Assembly: GCA_964371655.1 (NCBI GenBank)
Contig: CAYJOD010000033.1
Location: 1 to 60,348 of the forward strand
Origin: CAZGSN01 sp964371655
GTDB taxonomy: Bacteria > Desulfobacterota > Binatia > HRBIN30
DNA: 60,348 bases
Direction: 5' to 3'
Shown here: one piece after another, positions 8,963 through 17,890 of the stretch
Layout of the letters: every line of letters begins with the position of its first letter
Numbering within the stretch: position 1 is the first letter of the stretch
Position numbers and translations under genes: made by a program
Notes under the pieces: model-generated
Databases searched by the model: none
What the model was told of the DNA's origin: nothing
Seen by the model: the letters and a program-made list of their open reading frames with translations, nothing else

Positions 8963-10738
8963 ATGAAAGCAACTGACGTGAGTGAGCGGCTCGATCGGTT
9001 CGCCGAACTAGTAGGGGATCAGGTTGCCGAGCGTGGAGCCCTCCAACTGTTCTTCGGCGCGAACGTCGGCCCGCCCGAGCGGCGAAGCGTCCGCGAGTTT
9101 GCGGCGCTGTGGGAGAAGCTTACCGACGCGATGCGCGCCGGGCGCACGCCCGAACAGTTCGGGATCTATCTCCACATTCCGTTTTGCCGTCACAAGTGCC
9201 GCTATTGCATCTACTACAGCGTCGCGTCGGCGCCCGAGGCGATGATCGATGCCTACCTCGAACGGCTGCACCAGGAGATCGATTTCTACCGGCCCCTCTT
9301 CCGCGGCCTGACCGCGTGCACCTGGTACCTCGGCGGCGGAACCCCGACCCTCCTCGCCGATGCGCAGATCGAACGCCTCGTCCAGCACCTCGACGAAGTA
9401 TTCCCGCGCCGCGAAGGCGGGCAGTGGGCGTTCGAATGCAACCCGCTGACGGTCACCGAAGCCAAAGCCGATCTCTTCGCCCGCTGCGGCTTCAACCGCG
9501 TGAGCTTCGGCGTCCAGTCCGTGCGCCCCGCCGTCCTCGAACGAGCGGGACGCGGCTACCAGACGCCAGAGATGGTGGCGCGTACCTTCGCGATCCTAAA
9601 GGCCGCCGGTTTCTGGGTGAACGCCGACCTTCTCTACGGTCTGGTGGGGGACTCGCCCGACTCGGTAGCGGAGAGCCTGCGCATCATCCTCGGGCACGGT
9701 CCCGATACGGTTACGCTGTACGACGTCGCGCCCGGATCGCCGACGGACGCCGTGCGGCAGCGAGATATCTCGCTGCCGGAGCTCAAGCCACGCCTGGAGC
9801 AGAGTGCGGCCACCGCCGGCTATCGCCTGGTGTGCACCGACCCGACGTGCATCTGGGCGTCTCAAGAGAAGGCTGGCCCCGCTCCGTTCCTGTACGACTA
9901 TTCGGACATGAACGCCGAGCCTTATTCGTTCCTCGGATTGGGGCCGAGCGCGCGATCGTATCTGTATGACGTCGGCCGTGGCGGGTACCTGGAGTATCCG
10001 CTGGATGGGCCATTCGACCCAGAGGCGCAGATCGTCGAGGCCCAGGTTGCACGTCCGGGTGAGGAACAGCGCCGCTACGCGATCTACTCGCTGGAGATGC
10101 TGGAGGGCATCGACACGGCCGCCTGTGCGGCCCGGTTCGGAGGTTTCGAGGGCTCGCTGATCGAGGAAATCTGCCAGGCGCTCGTCGCTGCCGGCAGGCT
10201 CGATCTCGTGCGCGAGGGTCCTTCCGGTCGCTGCTCGTATCGACACGCGATCGCGGACCCCGTCGGCCGGTTCGTCACCGCCTTGCACTTTGTGGACGAG
10301 GCGATGATCGACGCCACCGAGCAGCAGGTACGCAACCGGGCACGAGAAGCAGGTGCCGGCGACTCGCTTACGACCGCGCATCTCCTCCTCGGCTGCGGGG
10401 AGCGCGCGGTGTCGGTCGTTGTCGCCCCGCACGCGCCCGGCGACCCATGCGCCCACAGCTGTGCTGGGTATTGCTTCTTCGTGCCCGCGGGTGCCGACGG
10501 GGGCCATGAAGTTCTGCAGCAGCTCGAGGCCGAGATGCTGCACGCCTTTGCGGCATACTTCGATCGCATCGTGCGCGAGGGAGCACCTTCAGCGTGCGCC
10601 GATCTGGTGCGTCTGCTGCTCGATCATAGCGAAGGGCTGACCGCTCACTTCCAGGCGGCGGCGCGGCTGTCCCTGAGCACCACCGGGGCGACGAATCCGG
10701 CACTCGATACCGGCGGGTCGAGTCGTATCGAGCGATGA
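8963..10738 (+). CDS. HemN/HemW-like radical SAM protein
   Basis: 591 aa from the ATG at 8963; ATG 8957 is just upstream. It has the HemN-type signature YLHIPFCRHKCRYC (C75, C79, C82), then WYLGGGTPT, NRVSFGVQS and NADLLYGL, which are standard HemN/HemW core blocks. It is longer than HemW (about 380 aa) because of a C-terminal extension of roughly 200 residues with further cysteines (DPCAHSCAGYC). HemN-like enzymes act in heme synthesis, heme trafficking or heme degradation, and some act as methyltransferases or cyclopropane-forming enzymes in natural product pathways. No other heme genes are nearby, so a pathway-specific role is more likely here. The TPR gene starts within its stop codon (ATGA, 10735-10738). 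A 177-bp gap without a gene separates it from the previous radical SAM gene. Confidence 0.8.
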   Translation: MKATDVSERLDRFAELVGDQVAERGALQLFFGANVGPPERRSVREFAALWEKLTDAMRAGRTPEQFGIYLHIPFCRHKCRYCIYYSVASAPEAMIDAYLERLHQEIDFYRPLFRGLTACTWYLGGGTPTLLADAQIERLVQHLDEVFPRREGGQWAFECNPLTVTEAKADLFARCGFNRVSFGVQSVRPAVLERAGRGYQTPEMVARTFAILKAAGFWVNADLLYGLVGDSPDSVAESLRIILGHGPDTVTLYDVAPGSPTDAVRQRDISLPELKPRLEQSAATAGYRLVCTDPTCIWASQEKAGPAPFLYDYSDMNAEPYSFLGLGPSARSYLYDVGRGGYLEYPLDGPFDPEAQIVEAQVARPGEEQRRYAIYSLEMLEGIDTAACAARFGGFEGSLIEEICQALVAAGRLDLVREGPSGRCSYRHAIADPVGRFVTALHFVDEAMIDATEQQVRNRAREAGAGDSLTTAHLLLGCGERAVSVVVAPHAPGDPCAHSCAGYCFFVPAGADGGHEVLQQLEAEMLHAFAAYFDRIVREGAPSACADLVRLLLDHSEGLTAHFQAAARLSLSTTGATNPALDTGGSSRIER

Positions 10739-12816
10739 GGGATCCGGACGACAGGACCGGAGCCGGAGCCAAGCACCCCCGGGCTAGTGACACCAGTCGT
10801 CTGCGGGCCCACGGATTGCAGCTACTGAGACAAGGACGCCATCTCGACGCGGAGCGGCTTCTTCGTCGTGTCATGCAGCTAGCCCCGGAGGAGGCTGGGG
10901 TCTACGTCGAAGCGTGCGTAGCGTTGGAGCAAGCTGGCCAACCGGAGTTCGCGTGGCGATGCCTCCACCTCGCCATGCGGAGCGCTCCTGCCGAGGCCGT
11001 CGGCTGGTTGAGGGCTGGTGAGCTGCTGAAGCGGCGGGGAAAACTCGTGGAAGCGGAGCCGTATCTCCGGCGGGCAATGGAGCTGGGGCCACGGAACCTG
11101 CCCGCTTACATCTCGTGCGCGGCGGCTCTGGCGGATGCCGGACAGGTGGACGCCGCCCTGGGTTGCCTCGAACGGGTCGAGCGCGTCGCTCCGGACGACT
11201 CGGCCGCGCTCCTGGAATGTGCGCGGCTGCGTGTTGCCTGCGGAGACCTGGCCGGCGCAGCGAGCCTTCTGTCCGAGCTCAAACGCCTGGGGACGCCAGC
11301 TTCCAGCGTCCGCGCCCAGTTCGCCGCCGCCCTACTCCGGCAAGGCGACGAGTCAAAGGCTTTCGAGCTGCTTGGAGCTTCGCTCGAGTCGGTCGACGAC
11401 GATCCCAGCGCCCTGATTACTGTTGCTGCCCTCTACCAACGGCGCGGACTGCTACCCGAAGCAGAACGGCTCTTCCGCGCGGCAGCACAGTCGACATCTG
11501 CCGACCGCTCGGCTCGCTGGCAGCTCGTCGAGTTCCTGAAGGACTGTGGCCGCTATCCGGAAGCGGTGCGGTGCGCACGGGACGTGCTCCGGGCATTCCC
11601 CGACGATGCGACCGTCAATTACGGCCTCGGGCGGCTGTATGGCAAGATGGGGCGCTACGCCCTGATGCGGGGCTACTATCGCAGGTTCCTCCACTTCCCG
11701 CGTTCGCCGGAGGAGGGCAGGTTCGACCGCCTGGCGGCTCAACTCTGCGTCCGCGACTTCGACGGGGCCGTGCAGACTGCCGAGGCGATGCTCGATGCCG
11801 GGTGCCCCGATGATGAGCTTGAGCAGTTCGTCAATCTCTTCCCGTGGAGCTGGTTCAATCAGACAGTTCGCGAGGCCAACGGCGTGTACCTGGAGGCGCT
11901 GCGGCAATGGCAGCGGCGGGGCGCCGCGGCGCCGTGGTGTGAGTTCTTTCAAATCGGGATTCTGCGGCACACCGATGCCGACACGGACGATGCCGGGCGC
12001 TTGCTCGTCGCGTTCGCCGTGCAGGACAAGCAGCGCCACGGCTGGATGCAGTACTGGGGTGGGTTGTGGCGGCTCTTCGCGCGTCGGTACACGGAGGCGT
12101 TCGACGATTTCTCAGTTGCCACAAGGTCTCGGCCACGCTTCTGGCTGGCGCACTGCCGCACGGCGGAAGCTCTCGCCTGCCTAGGCCAGCCGCAGGCGGC
12201 GTTCGCCATCTTCGACCAGTTTTTGGAAGACCCCCAAGCACCATCCCGCGGAGACGTCGAGGGTTGGTACGGAGAGGTGCTGCTGTGGACCGGCCGCTAC
12301 GAGGACGCGCTGCTCCATCTCGACGCCGCCGTGAATCAGGGGGCTTGGTTGGCCGTCTGCTGGCGCGGTGCCGCCAATCTCATGCTTGGACGATACAACG
12401 AAGCACGGGCCGACCTGGACCGGGCAATCGTGAACGGCCCCAACGACGCCGAGGCCTTCACCTGGAGGGGAGAGCTCTTCCGAAGGCTTGGTCGATGGGA
12501 GGAGGCGCGCATCGACCTCAATCGCGCCATCGAGTTGGGCTCCTTGACTTGGCCGTACATCAACCTCGCATTAGTGCACGCGGCCGTTGGTGACAATGCA
12601 TCCATGCGTGCCGACTTGAGCGCCGTACCCCCAAAGACTCGTGCCGCCTTGGCTGCGCTCACCGGATGGGACAACCGAAAGCCGGGCTCGGACGCGGACC
12701 TCGTGCGCACGCTCGAGAAGGGACTCGAGCTCGGGCTCGGCGTCCGGCGCAACGAAGCCTATCTCGATGCTATCTGGGCACCGACCTGCCGAGAGTCGCG
12801 GAACGACGCTCGCTGA
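10735..12816 (+). CDS. Large tetratricopeptide-repeat (TPR) protein
   Basis: 693 aa made almost wholly of TPR-like helix pairs, for example HLDAERLLRRVMQLAP, LVEAEPYLRRAMELGP, EARADLDRAIVNGPND and EARIDLNRAIELG. No signal peptide is seen, so it is probably cytoplasmic. TPR arrays are protein-interaction scaffolds. The 4-bp ATGA overlap with the HemN-like gene indicates translational coupling, and suggests that it scaffolds or regulates the radical SAM or nitrogenase-like enzymes. It has no recognised catalytic domain. The final ~40 residues have no repeat character. It converges with the membrane protein gene at 12831 after only 14 bp. Confidence 0.85.
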   Translation: MRDPDDRTGAGAKHPRASDTSRLRAHGLQLLRQGRHLDAERLLRRVMQLAPEEAGVYVEACVALEQAGQPEFAWRCLHLAMRSAPAEAVGWLRAGELLKRRGKLVEAEPYLRRAMELGPRNLPAYISCAAALADAGQVDAALGCLERVERVAPDDSAALLECARLRVACGDLAGAASLLSELKRLGTPASSVRAQFAAALLRQGDESKAFELLGASLESVDDDPSALITVAALYQRRGLLPEAERLFRAAAQSTSADRSARWQLVEFLKDCGRYPEAVRCARDVLRAFPDDATVNYGLGRLYGKMGRYALMRGYYRRFLHFPRSPEEGRFDRLAAQLCVRDFDGAVQTAEAMLDAGCPDDELEQFVNLFPWSWFNQTVREANGVYLEALRQWQRRGAAAPWCEFFQIGILRHTDADTDDAGRLLVAFAVQDKQRHGWMQYWGGLWRLFARRYTEAFDDFSVATRSRPRFWLAHCRTAEALACLGQPQAAFAIFDQFLEDPQAPSRGDVEGWYGEVLLWTGRYEDALLHLDAAVNQGAWLAVCWRGAANLMLGRYNEARADLDRAIVNGPNDAEAFTWRGELFRRLGRWEEARIDLNRAIELGSLTWPYINLALVHAAVGDNASMRADLSAVPPKTRAALAALTGWDNRKPGSDADLVRTLEKGLELGLGVRRNEAYLDAIWAPTCRESRNDAR

Positions 12817-12830
12817 ATACGGTGAGCGGA

Positions 12831-15149
12831 TCAGCGCTCGGCTGGATGTCCGCCATCGGCCGCTGCCGAAAGCGGGTAGATCGCGAGCCGGATGGGTCCG
12901 AGCTCCACGCCCCAGGCATAGGGGAGAGATGAGTAAGTGATCTCCTCGGCGGGCGTGAGGCCCGCCACCTCGCTCTCACAGCCGATGAATCGCGCGTCGT
13001 TGCAGTCGAGCGAGTGATAGAAATAGACACACTCGGATCCAGCGAGCTTGTTCGATACGAAATCCGCCAGCGTCGGATAGAGATCCATAGAGCCGGTGAC
13101 GAGGTCGGGCTTGTCTCCGGAGAGCGCCGCCCACTCCCACGCCGTGGCCCGCGGCTCGAATGTCTGCAGCATGTTCTTAAGCACGAAGGTGCAGCCGGGC
13201 ATCCGCTCGCGCAGCTCGATCAAGTAGCGCGCCTCGATCTGGTTGTTGCGGGTCACAAGCCAATTCGCACGAAGCGGCGGCTGAGGGTCCCTCAGGGCGC
13301 CATGTGGATAGACCAAGCCGGGCCAGAGGCCGAGAAGCGCCGCGGGGCCCAAGTGCCAGCGACGGAGGCGGAACGACCTTTGGGCGAGCCAATCCCGTAG
13401 GGCGCGCAGGCCCAAGCAGGCCATGAGAAAAAAGACCGGCATCAACGTCATGATGTAGCGAAAGCGGAGATCGAAGTACGTGTTCTCGTATTTCAGTCCA
13501 AAGTAGTTGTAGATATCGAGATCGGCCGACGGTCCGAACTGCGTCCGATAGATCAGAATCAGCCCAAGCGGCGCGAACGCGAGGCGGCCCAGGTGGCGAA
13601 ACCCGTCGACCAGCCCGATCAGGATCAAGAGGACCGCGCCGAGCGGAAGGAAACGGAACAGGTCGATCGGAAGGTACAACACTTGGAAACACAGCGGCCG
13701 CAGCGCCTGCAGGCTCCACGCGAGTTCGCCGTTGTAACCGAGGGGTCCGTTGTAGGATTGTGAGGTGGCAAAGAGGAGCGTGTCGATGCCGACGACACCG
13801 AGGAGCAACGGCACGAGCAGGAGCTTCCTTCGCCGAATAGAAGACGATAATCGGCCTACGGCGCGCGTCGCGCGATCCCCCAGCCAACCAAGCAGCCTTT
13901 CCGGCGGAACGAAGATGTACGCAAACGCCAAGGCGGTGGCAGGCGCAAAGAGCAGCAGGAACTCGGCGCGGATGCCAACAATCACATACGAAAGGAACAG
14001 CAGGTACGAAAAACAGAACACTGCGACGAAGCGTCGTCGGCCCGGTTCCCGAAGAGCGAGGGCGTAGGTGGCTGCGGCGACGAGAGAGAGTGCACCGCAA
14101 AGAGCGGCGGGCTGATCGGAGAGCGCCGAGTTGATGAAGTTTGGATTGAGCACGCACAGTCCGGTCATCAGGATCGCCGATCCCGCGGAGGCGAGAATCG
14201 TCCTAGCCAGGACGAAGAAAAGGACCGCGGTGCAGCTGCTCAACCAGAGGTTCATCCGAACGATGGCGCGGACGCGGTTCAATGGGTCGGGCGTCAGCTC
14301 GTCGACAAACCTCCAGAACATCGGCCCGGCGTGGGTCTGGTGTCCCACCGCTTGCAGGCTGGTGTAGTTGCTGTGTCCCTCGTGCATCGGCACGATCCAC
14401 GAAGTCGGCACGTGTGCAAAATCAAAGCGGCGAAAGAAGTACCAGGTGGCCAGGAGCATGAGCGCACTGCCGCCCAGGATGCGCCACTGGAGGTGCGGTG
14501 CGCGCGTCGACCAGACGATCGCCAGCAGGGCCATTCCCAGTGGGACGCACGCCACCGGAAGGTCGGGGAAAGACCAGAGAGACCAGAGACACCGGAGACA
14601 CCAAGAATACGCGAGATACGAGAGAGACCAGAGATACGAGAGATACTGGACTTCTCGCTCCTCCTCCTGGACTTCTCGCTCCTCCTCCTGGACTTCTCGC
14701 TCCTCCTCCTGGACTTCTCCGTTGTCCTCCTTGACCAGCACCAGGCCCTTCGACTCCCACTCGGCCGCCCGCTCCACGAAGGCCCGTAAGAGCGGGAGCG
14801 GTGGCTGCTCTCCGGGCGCCGCCTGAATGCGGTAGTGCTCGGTCGCCAACTCTCCCTTGCCTCCATTGTTGAACATCACTTCGACGCCGGAAGTGTGTGT
14901 ACCGTCGGAGAGCACGAAGCGGATAAACTCGTGATGCTTACTGGTGTCTGTCACCTTCCAGGGTGGGAGCACGACGTCGCCTGGGTGGATACCGGTGTCC
15001 GACTCCCGGCTGGTCGCGTTGCAGCCGAGGAGCAGGAACAGAACAAGTGCGGCGGCGCCTACGCGGCAAAATGGCGGGCAGGTTTGTGCGTGCCTTCCTG
15101 AATCGTCGTCCCTTCGCAGACGCGGCTGCGATGAGCCACTACAGAGCAC
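12831..15149 (-). CDS. Lipoprotein-like N-terminus plus multi-pass membrane protein, GT-C-like
   Basis: 772 aa from a GTG at 15149. An N-terminal LVLFLLLGC lipobox is followed by a soluble ~120-aa domain (DVVLPPWKVTD, HTSGVEVMFNNGG) and then about ten membrane segments. The soluble tail ends with LDCNDARFIGCE. The domain order of lipobox, soluble lobe and membrane part resembles the N-terminus of the divergent SGNH gene at 15713, which suggests partner proteins. In the middle, residues EVQEEER repeat three times, followed by an aromatic/Ser/Leu stretch, both encoded by simple tandem repeats. The multi-helix portion resembles GT-C-type membrane proteins, but I see no decisive catalytic motif. 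The frame extends upstream through family B repeat sequence, which I exclude. Function is unassigned beyond being a membrane protein. Confidence 0.55.
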   Translation of the reverse strand: MLCSGSSQPRLRRDDDSGRHAQTCPPFCRVGAAALVLFLLLGCNATSRESDTGIHPGDVVLPPWKVTDTSKHHEFIRFVLSDGTHTSGVEVMFNNGGKGELATEHYRIQAAPGEQPPLPLLRAFVERAAEWESKGLVLVKEDNGEVQEEEREVQEEEREVQEEEREVQYLSYLWSLSYLAYSWCLRCLWSLWSFPDLPVACVPLGMALLAIVWSTRAPHLQWRILGGSALMLLATWYFFRRFDFAHVPTSWIVPMHEGHSNYTSLQAVGHQTHAGPMFWRFVDELTPDPLNRVRAIVRMNLWLSSCTAVLFFVLARTILASAGSAILMTGLCVLNPNFINSALSDQPAALCGALSLVAAATYALALREPGRRRFVAVFCFSYLLFLSYVIVGIRAEFLLLFAPATALAFAYIFVPPERLLGWLGDRATRAVGRLSSSIRRRKLLLVPLLLGVVGIDTLLFATSQSYNGPLGYNGELAWSLQALRPLCFQVLYLPIDLFRFLPLGAVLLILIGLVDGFRHLGRLAFAPLGLILIYRTQFGPSADLDIYNYFGLKYENTYFDLRFRYIMTLMPVFFLMACLGLRALRDWLAQRSFRLRRWHLGPAALLGLWPGLVYPHGALRDPQPPLRANWLVTRNNQIEARYLIELRERMPGCTFVLKNMLQTFEPRATAWEWAALSGDKPDLVTGSMDLYPTLADFVSNKLAGSECVYFYHSLDCNDARFIGCESEVAGLTPAEEITYSSLPYAWGVELGPIRLAIYPLSAAADGGHPAER
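14570..14720 (-). repeat. Tandem minisatellite inside the membrane-protein gene
   Basis: Three 21-bp units (14646-14666, 14667-14687, 14688-14708; unit starts ctggacttctcgctcc) plus a partial fourth, flanked at 14570-14645 by irregular agagaccagagata-type repeats. They stay in frame and encode EVQEEER repeats and an LSYLWSLSYL-type stretch. This array separates the lipoprotein-like lobe from the membrane part, so it looks like a repeat insertion tolerated in a linker, or a junction formed by slippage. Confidence 0.85.
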
Positions 15150-15203
15150 GGCGCAGGATGTCAGAGGCCCTCGTCGATGTCCAGGCGTCGCGCCCAGCGG
15201 TGG

Positions 15204-15343
15204 TGGGTCAGTTTGATATTTTCGCTCGATGTCATCCCGAGCGAAGCGAGGGATCTGCAGTGGAATGTAGTGCCCACCGTGGCCCCCGAAGATTCCTCGC
15301 CGCGGAAATTGCGACGGCTCGGAATGACAATCAAAGTGACCCA
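15204..15343. repeat. MITE-like element, family B, copy 2
   Basis: 140 bp, with the left end tgggtcagtttgat (15204-15217) and right end atcaaagtgaccca (15330-15343). It is nearly identical to copy 1 at 7375-7514. It lies in the divergent spacer between two lipoprotein-type genes, directly before a family C element. Confidence 0.85.
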
Positions 15344-15361
15344 ATACCCGCCCAGCCATCG

Positions 15362-15562
15362 CAGGGCCACGGCAAAGTCGTCGACGGAGGGGGGAGCCGC
15401 ATCAAGGCTCATTCCACCCGGCGGCGGACGAGCCGTCCGCGCGATTGCCTCAAACCAGCGCCCCGAGCGGAATATTATCGCCGGGAGCGCGGGCGGCCCG
15501 CCCGCATGGCTCATGACACCTGCCGTGGCGCAGGCTCCGTCAGCGACTTTGCCGTGGCCCTG
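15362..15562. repeat. MITE-like element, family C, copy 1
   Basis: 201 bp with 27-bp terminal inverted repeats that match at 25 or more positions (left end cagggccacggcaaagtcg; right end cgactttgccgtggccctg). Related copies lie at 43141-43540 (interrupted) and 60273-60348 (cut by the window edge), and a variant at 28944-29129. The interior holds cgccccgagcggaatat and ccgggagcgcggg, also present in the 43 kb copy. Confidence 0.85.
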
Positions 15563-15712
15563 CCCCGCTTCGCCCGCTCGCCCACCGGACAATTCCGCCG
15601 CTCGTTGCTACAGTATTTTCCAATGCTCCTCCCGACTCCCCTCGATCGCGGTTTGCGGCCGCAGGCCGTGCTCGGGCTCGTTCGTGGCAACGCCGTCGTC
15701 CCGCCGTGGCTG

Positions 15713-17500
15713 ATGCCCGCGCTGTTTGTGACGATCATCGGTTGCGGTTCACCGGCCGCGCCTGTCGTGTTGCCGCCCGAGGCGGGCTCCATCGTTGCGC
15801 GCGCCTTGGCTCGAATGGGGCCGGAGCTGCGCTTCGAGGATGGCCGGATCGAGTACGACCACGCGGTCGCCCGCCTCTGTTCTGCGGGCGACGATCCTCG
15901 GTGTTTCACGCTGATCCTTTCCTATCCGTCGACCCGATGCGATCGACATTGGGGAGGCTTCTGCGTTGGCTTTCCCGATGGACCGCCTGACGCCGCGGCG
16001 CTCGGTGCCATGGAGCGCGCCCTGCGGGCAGAGACCGACGCGTCGGCGTGGGTCCATCCGCCAGCGCCGGTGGCCCCGGAAGGACCACTTGTGCCCCCGC
16101 TGGCGATCGCGCTGCTGGAGCTTTCCATCCCATTCGCTACCGGCCTGTTAATCGGCCTCGCTCTGCGTTGGAGTCTGGGCCGCCGCGTCGGCGGGCCGTT
16201 GTTTCCACTCGCGTGTTTCGCTCTGCCGCTGACGATCGCGTCGCTGGTCACGCCGGAACTGTTTTTGATCGGGATGTGGGACGCCTGGCTGATCGCGATC
16301 GGCCTTGGCGCCGGCATGGTGCTGGCGGCGCATCGCACGTTCGCGCAGCGGCGGGACGTCGCGCTGCTCGCCGGCGCGGTGTTCGTGGCGCTGCTCGCGC
16401 TCGAGGTCGGCAGCCGCATGCTGCTGCCGCCGCCGCCGGCCTTCCCGTCGAAAGACGAGCCCCATTTCCTGATGTTCAAGCGGTCGGCTCGGGTCGGCCG
16501 CCTGGCGCAGCAGGAGCGCGTGTGGACCTCGCACAATTCTAAGGAACAGATCTGTCATGCCATCTATGGAGATGGTTGGCCGGAGCCGCCGGATAACACG
16601 GTCACGGCCGACACCTACGTGCGACGCGCAGGCGCGCACCGCCGCGTGCTCCACCTCGGCGACTCGATGGTCTACGGTTCGGGGGTCGAGCGCGACGAGA
16701 CCTTCGTCGCGGATCTGGCGCGGCTGGAACCGGACACCGATCACATCAATGGCGGCGTCGGCGGAGCGGGTCCGGATTCCTATCTCGCGATCCTTTCGCA
16801 TTGGCTGGAGCGGAAAGCGGTGGACCAGGTCGTCATGCACATCTTCTCAGGCAACGATCTCACCGATCTCGATGCGCCGCTCCCCTGTTGCGCGTGGGGG
16901 CCGGTTCTTTCTTACACGCCGGAGGGCGCCGCGCGGCTGCGTTGTCCCACACCGCTCACCGGGAGCTCGGCGTTCGCGAGATGGCGCGCGTTCGTGCACG
17001 AGAGCCCCCCGCCGTATCCCATCCGCGTCGCGCTACGCTCTTCCCGGGCCGCAGCGCACCTCGGCGCGGCGTCGGTGCGGCTGGGTGCGCTTCTCGGCGA
17101 CGAGACCAATGAGTCAGAAGAGACCCGCTTCGCACACTACGAAGCGGTCGTGCGCACCGCGCGCGATTGGTTGCGGGCGCAGAACATCCCGCTGGTCGTC
17201 GTGATCCTTCCGGCGCGAGCCGAGTTGGAGGCAGCCGACCCCACAACCCACCACGATTATGCGATCGAGGACGAGATGGTGCGGCGCTCCCGGGGGCTCG
17301 GCGTCACGACGCTGTGGGCCCGCGATCCATTCGCCTCTGCGCTAGGGCGCGGTGCGGCGCATCTCTTCGCCGATGAGCTCGGCGGTCCGACCGATCCCCA
17401 CTTCAGCGTTGAGGGCCACCTCGTGGCCGCGCGCTGGTTGCACGAGCAGCTATCAGCGGTGGTCGGCGACGCTTGGACACGGCGAAGTGTCGAACGATAA
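15713..17500 (+). CDS. Lipoprotein/membrane SGNH hydrolase
   Basis: 595 aa from the ATG at 15713, which gives a short lipoprotein signal ending IIGCGS; ATG 15623 is an alternative. Next come a soluble lobe of about 120 residues, four or so membrane helices (about 130-250), then a periplasmic SGNH hydrolase domain with all four blocks: HLGDSM (Ser318), GGVGGAG, SGND (Gly380, Asn381) and DPHF (Asp561, His563). The family performs ester hydrolysis or O-acyl transfer. With the catalytic set complete it should be active. It is divergent from the GT-C-like gene that has a similar lipoprotein lobe, with repeat elements B and C filling the spacer. Frame upstream of 15623 is repeat sequence and is not counted. 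Confidence 0.8.
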   Translation: MPALFVTIIGCGSPAAPVVLPPEAGSIVARALARMGPELRFEDGRIEYDHAVARLCSAGDDPRCFTLILSYPSTRCDRHWGGFCVGFPDGPPDAAALGAMERALRAETDASAWVHPPAPVAPEGPLVPPLAIALLELSIPFATGLLIGLALRWSLGRRVGGPLFPLACFALPLTIASLVTPELFLIGMWDAWLIAIGLGAGMVLAAHRTFAQRRDVALLAGAVFVALLALEVGSRMLLPPPPAFPSKDEPHFLMFKRSARVGRLAQQERVWTSHNSKEQICHAIYGDGWPEPPDNTVTADTYVRRAGAHRRVLHLGDSMVYGSGVERDETFVADLARLEPDTDHINGGVGGAGPDSYLAILSHWLERKAVDQVVMHIFSGNDLTDLDAPLPCCAWGPVLSYTPEGAARLRCPTPLTGSSAFARWRAFVHESPPPYPIRVALRSSRAAAHLGAASVRLGALLGDETNESEETRFAHYEAVVRTARDWLRAQNIPLVVVILPARAELEAADPTTHHDYAIEDEMVRRSRGLGVTTLWARDPFASALGRGAAHLFADELGGPTDPHFSVEGHLVAARWLHEQLSAVVGDAWTRRSVER

Positions 17501-17727
17501 GCGGGCCTGCGGTGCAACGCCGCGTGCTCGACCCGCGCCGAGCACCCGCTCGTGAGCGGCCAACCCGCGTCAGGTACATATGCCCAGGATGAACCGCCAA
17601 TCAACCGGCAGCACCGGCCAGCGCCACCGAACGTCGCCTCGATGATGACTGCCGCAGGGCTCGGCGGCGCAGGCGGCTTGGCTCACAAGGATTAGCTCGG
17701 CTGTTCGCAAATTCGGTGGCGTATTTC

Positions 17728-17847
17728 CGTTCGTCCCGAGTAGCCGCCTTCTTCTGGCGGCGTATCGAGGGACATCGCGGCACGGCACATGGCTCGCTAG
17801 CCCTCGATACGGCCGCTGAAAAACAGCGGCCTACTCGAGGCAAACGG
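17728..17847. repeat. Palindromic element, family D, copy 1
   Basis: Inverted arms of about 45 bp: 17728-17771 (core gtagccgccttcttctggcg) and 17801-17847 (core cggccgctgaaaaacagcgg, ending in ctcgaggcaaacgg). A related copy is at 31252-31374. The whole spacer 17501-17890 between the SGNH gene and the GT2 gene has no supported gene; this element is its main recognisable content. Confidence 0.7.
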
Positions 17848-17890
17848 AGAGTGAGCCGACATACGTCGCCGCAATTGCGAACGGCAGTTC

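Noticed and set aside
14963..15622. N-terminal extension of the SGNH gene through 15 kb
   Set aside because: The sequence is made of family B and C repeats, and the lipoprotein signal begins later.
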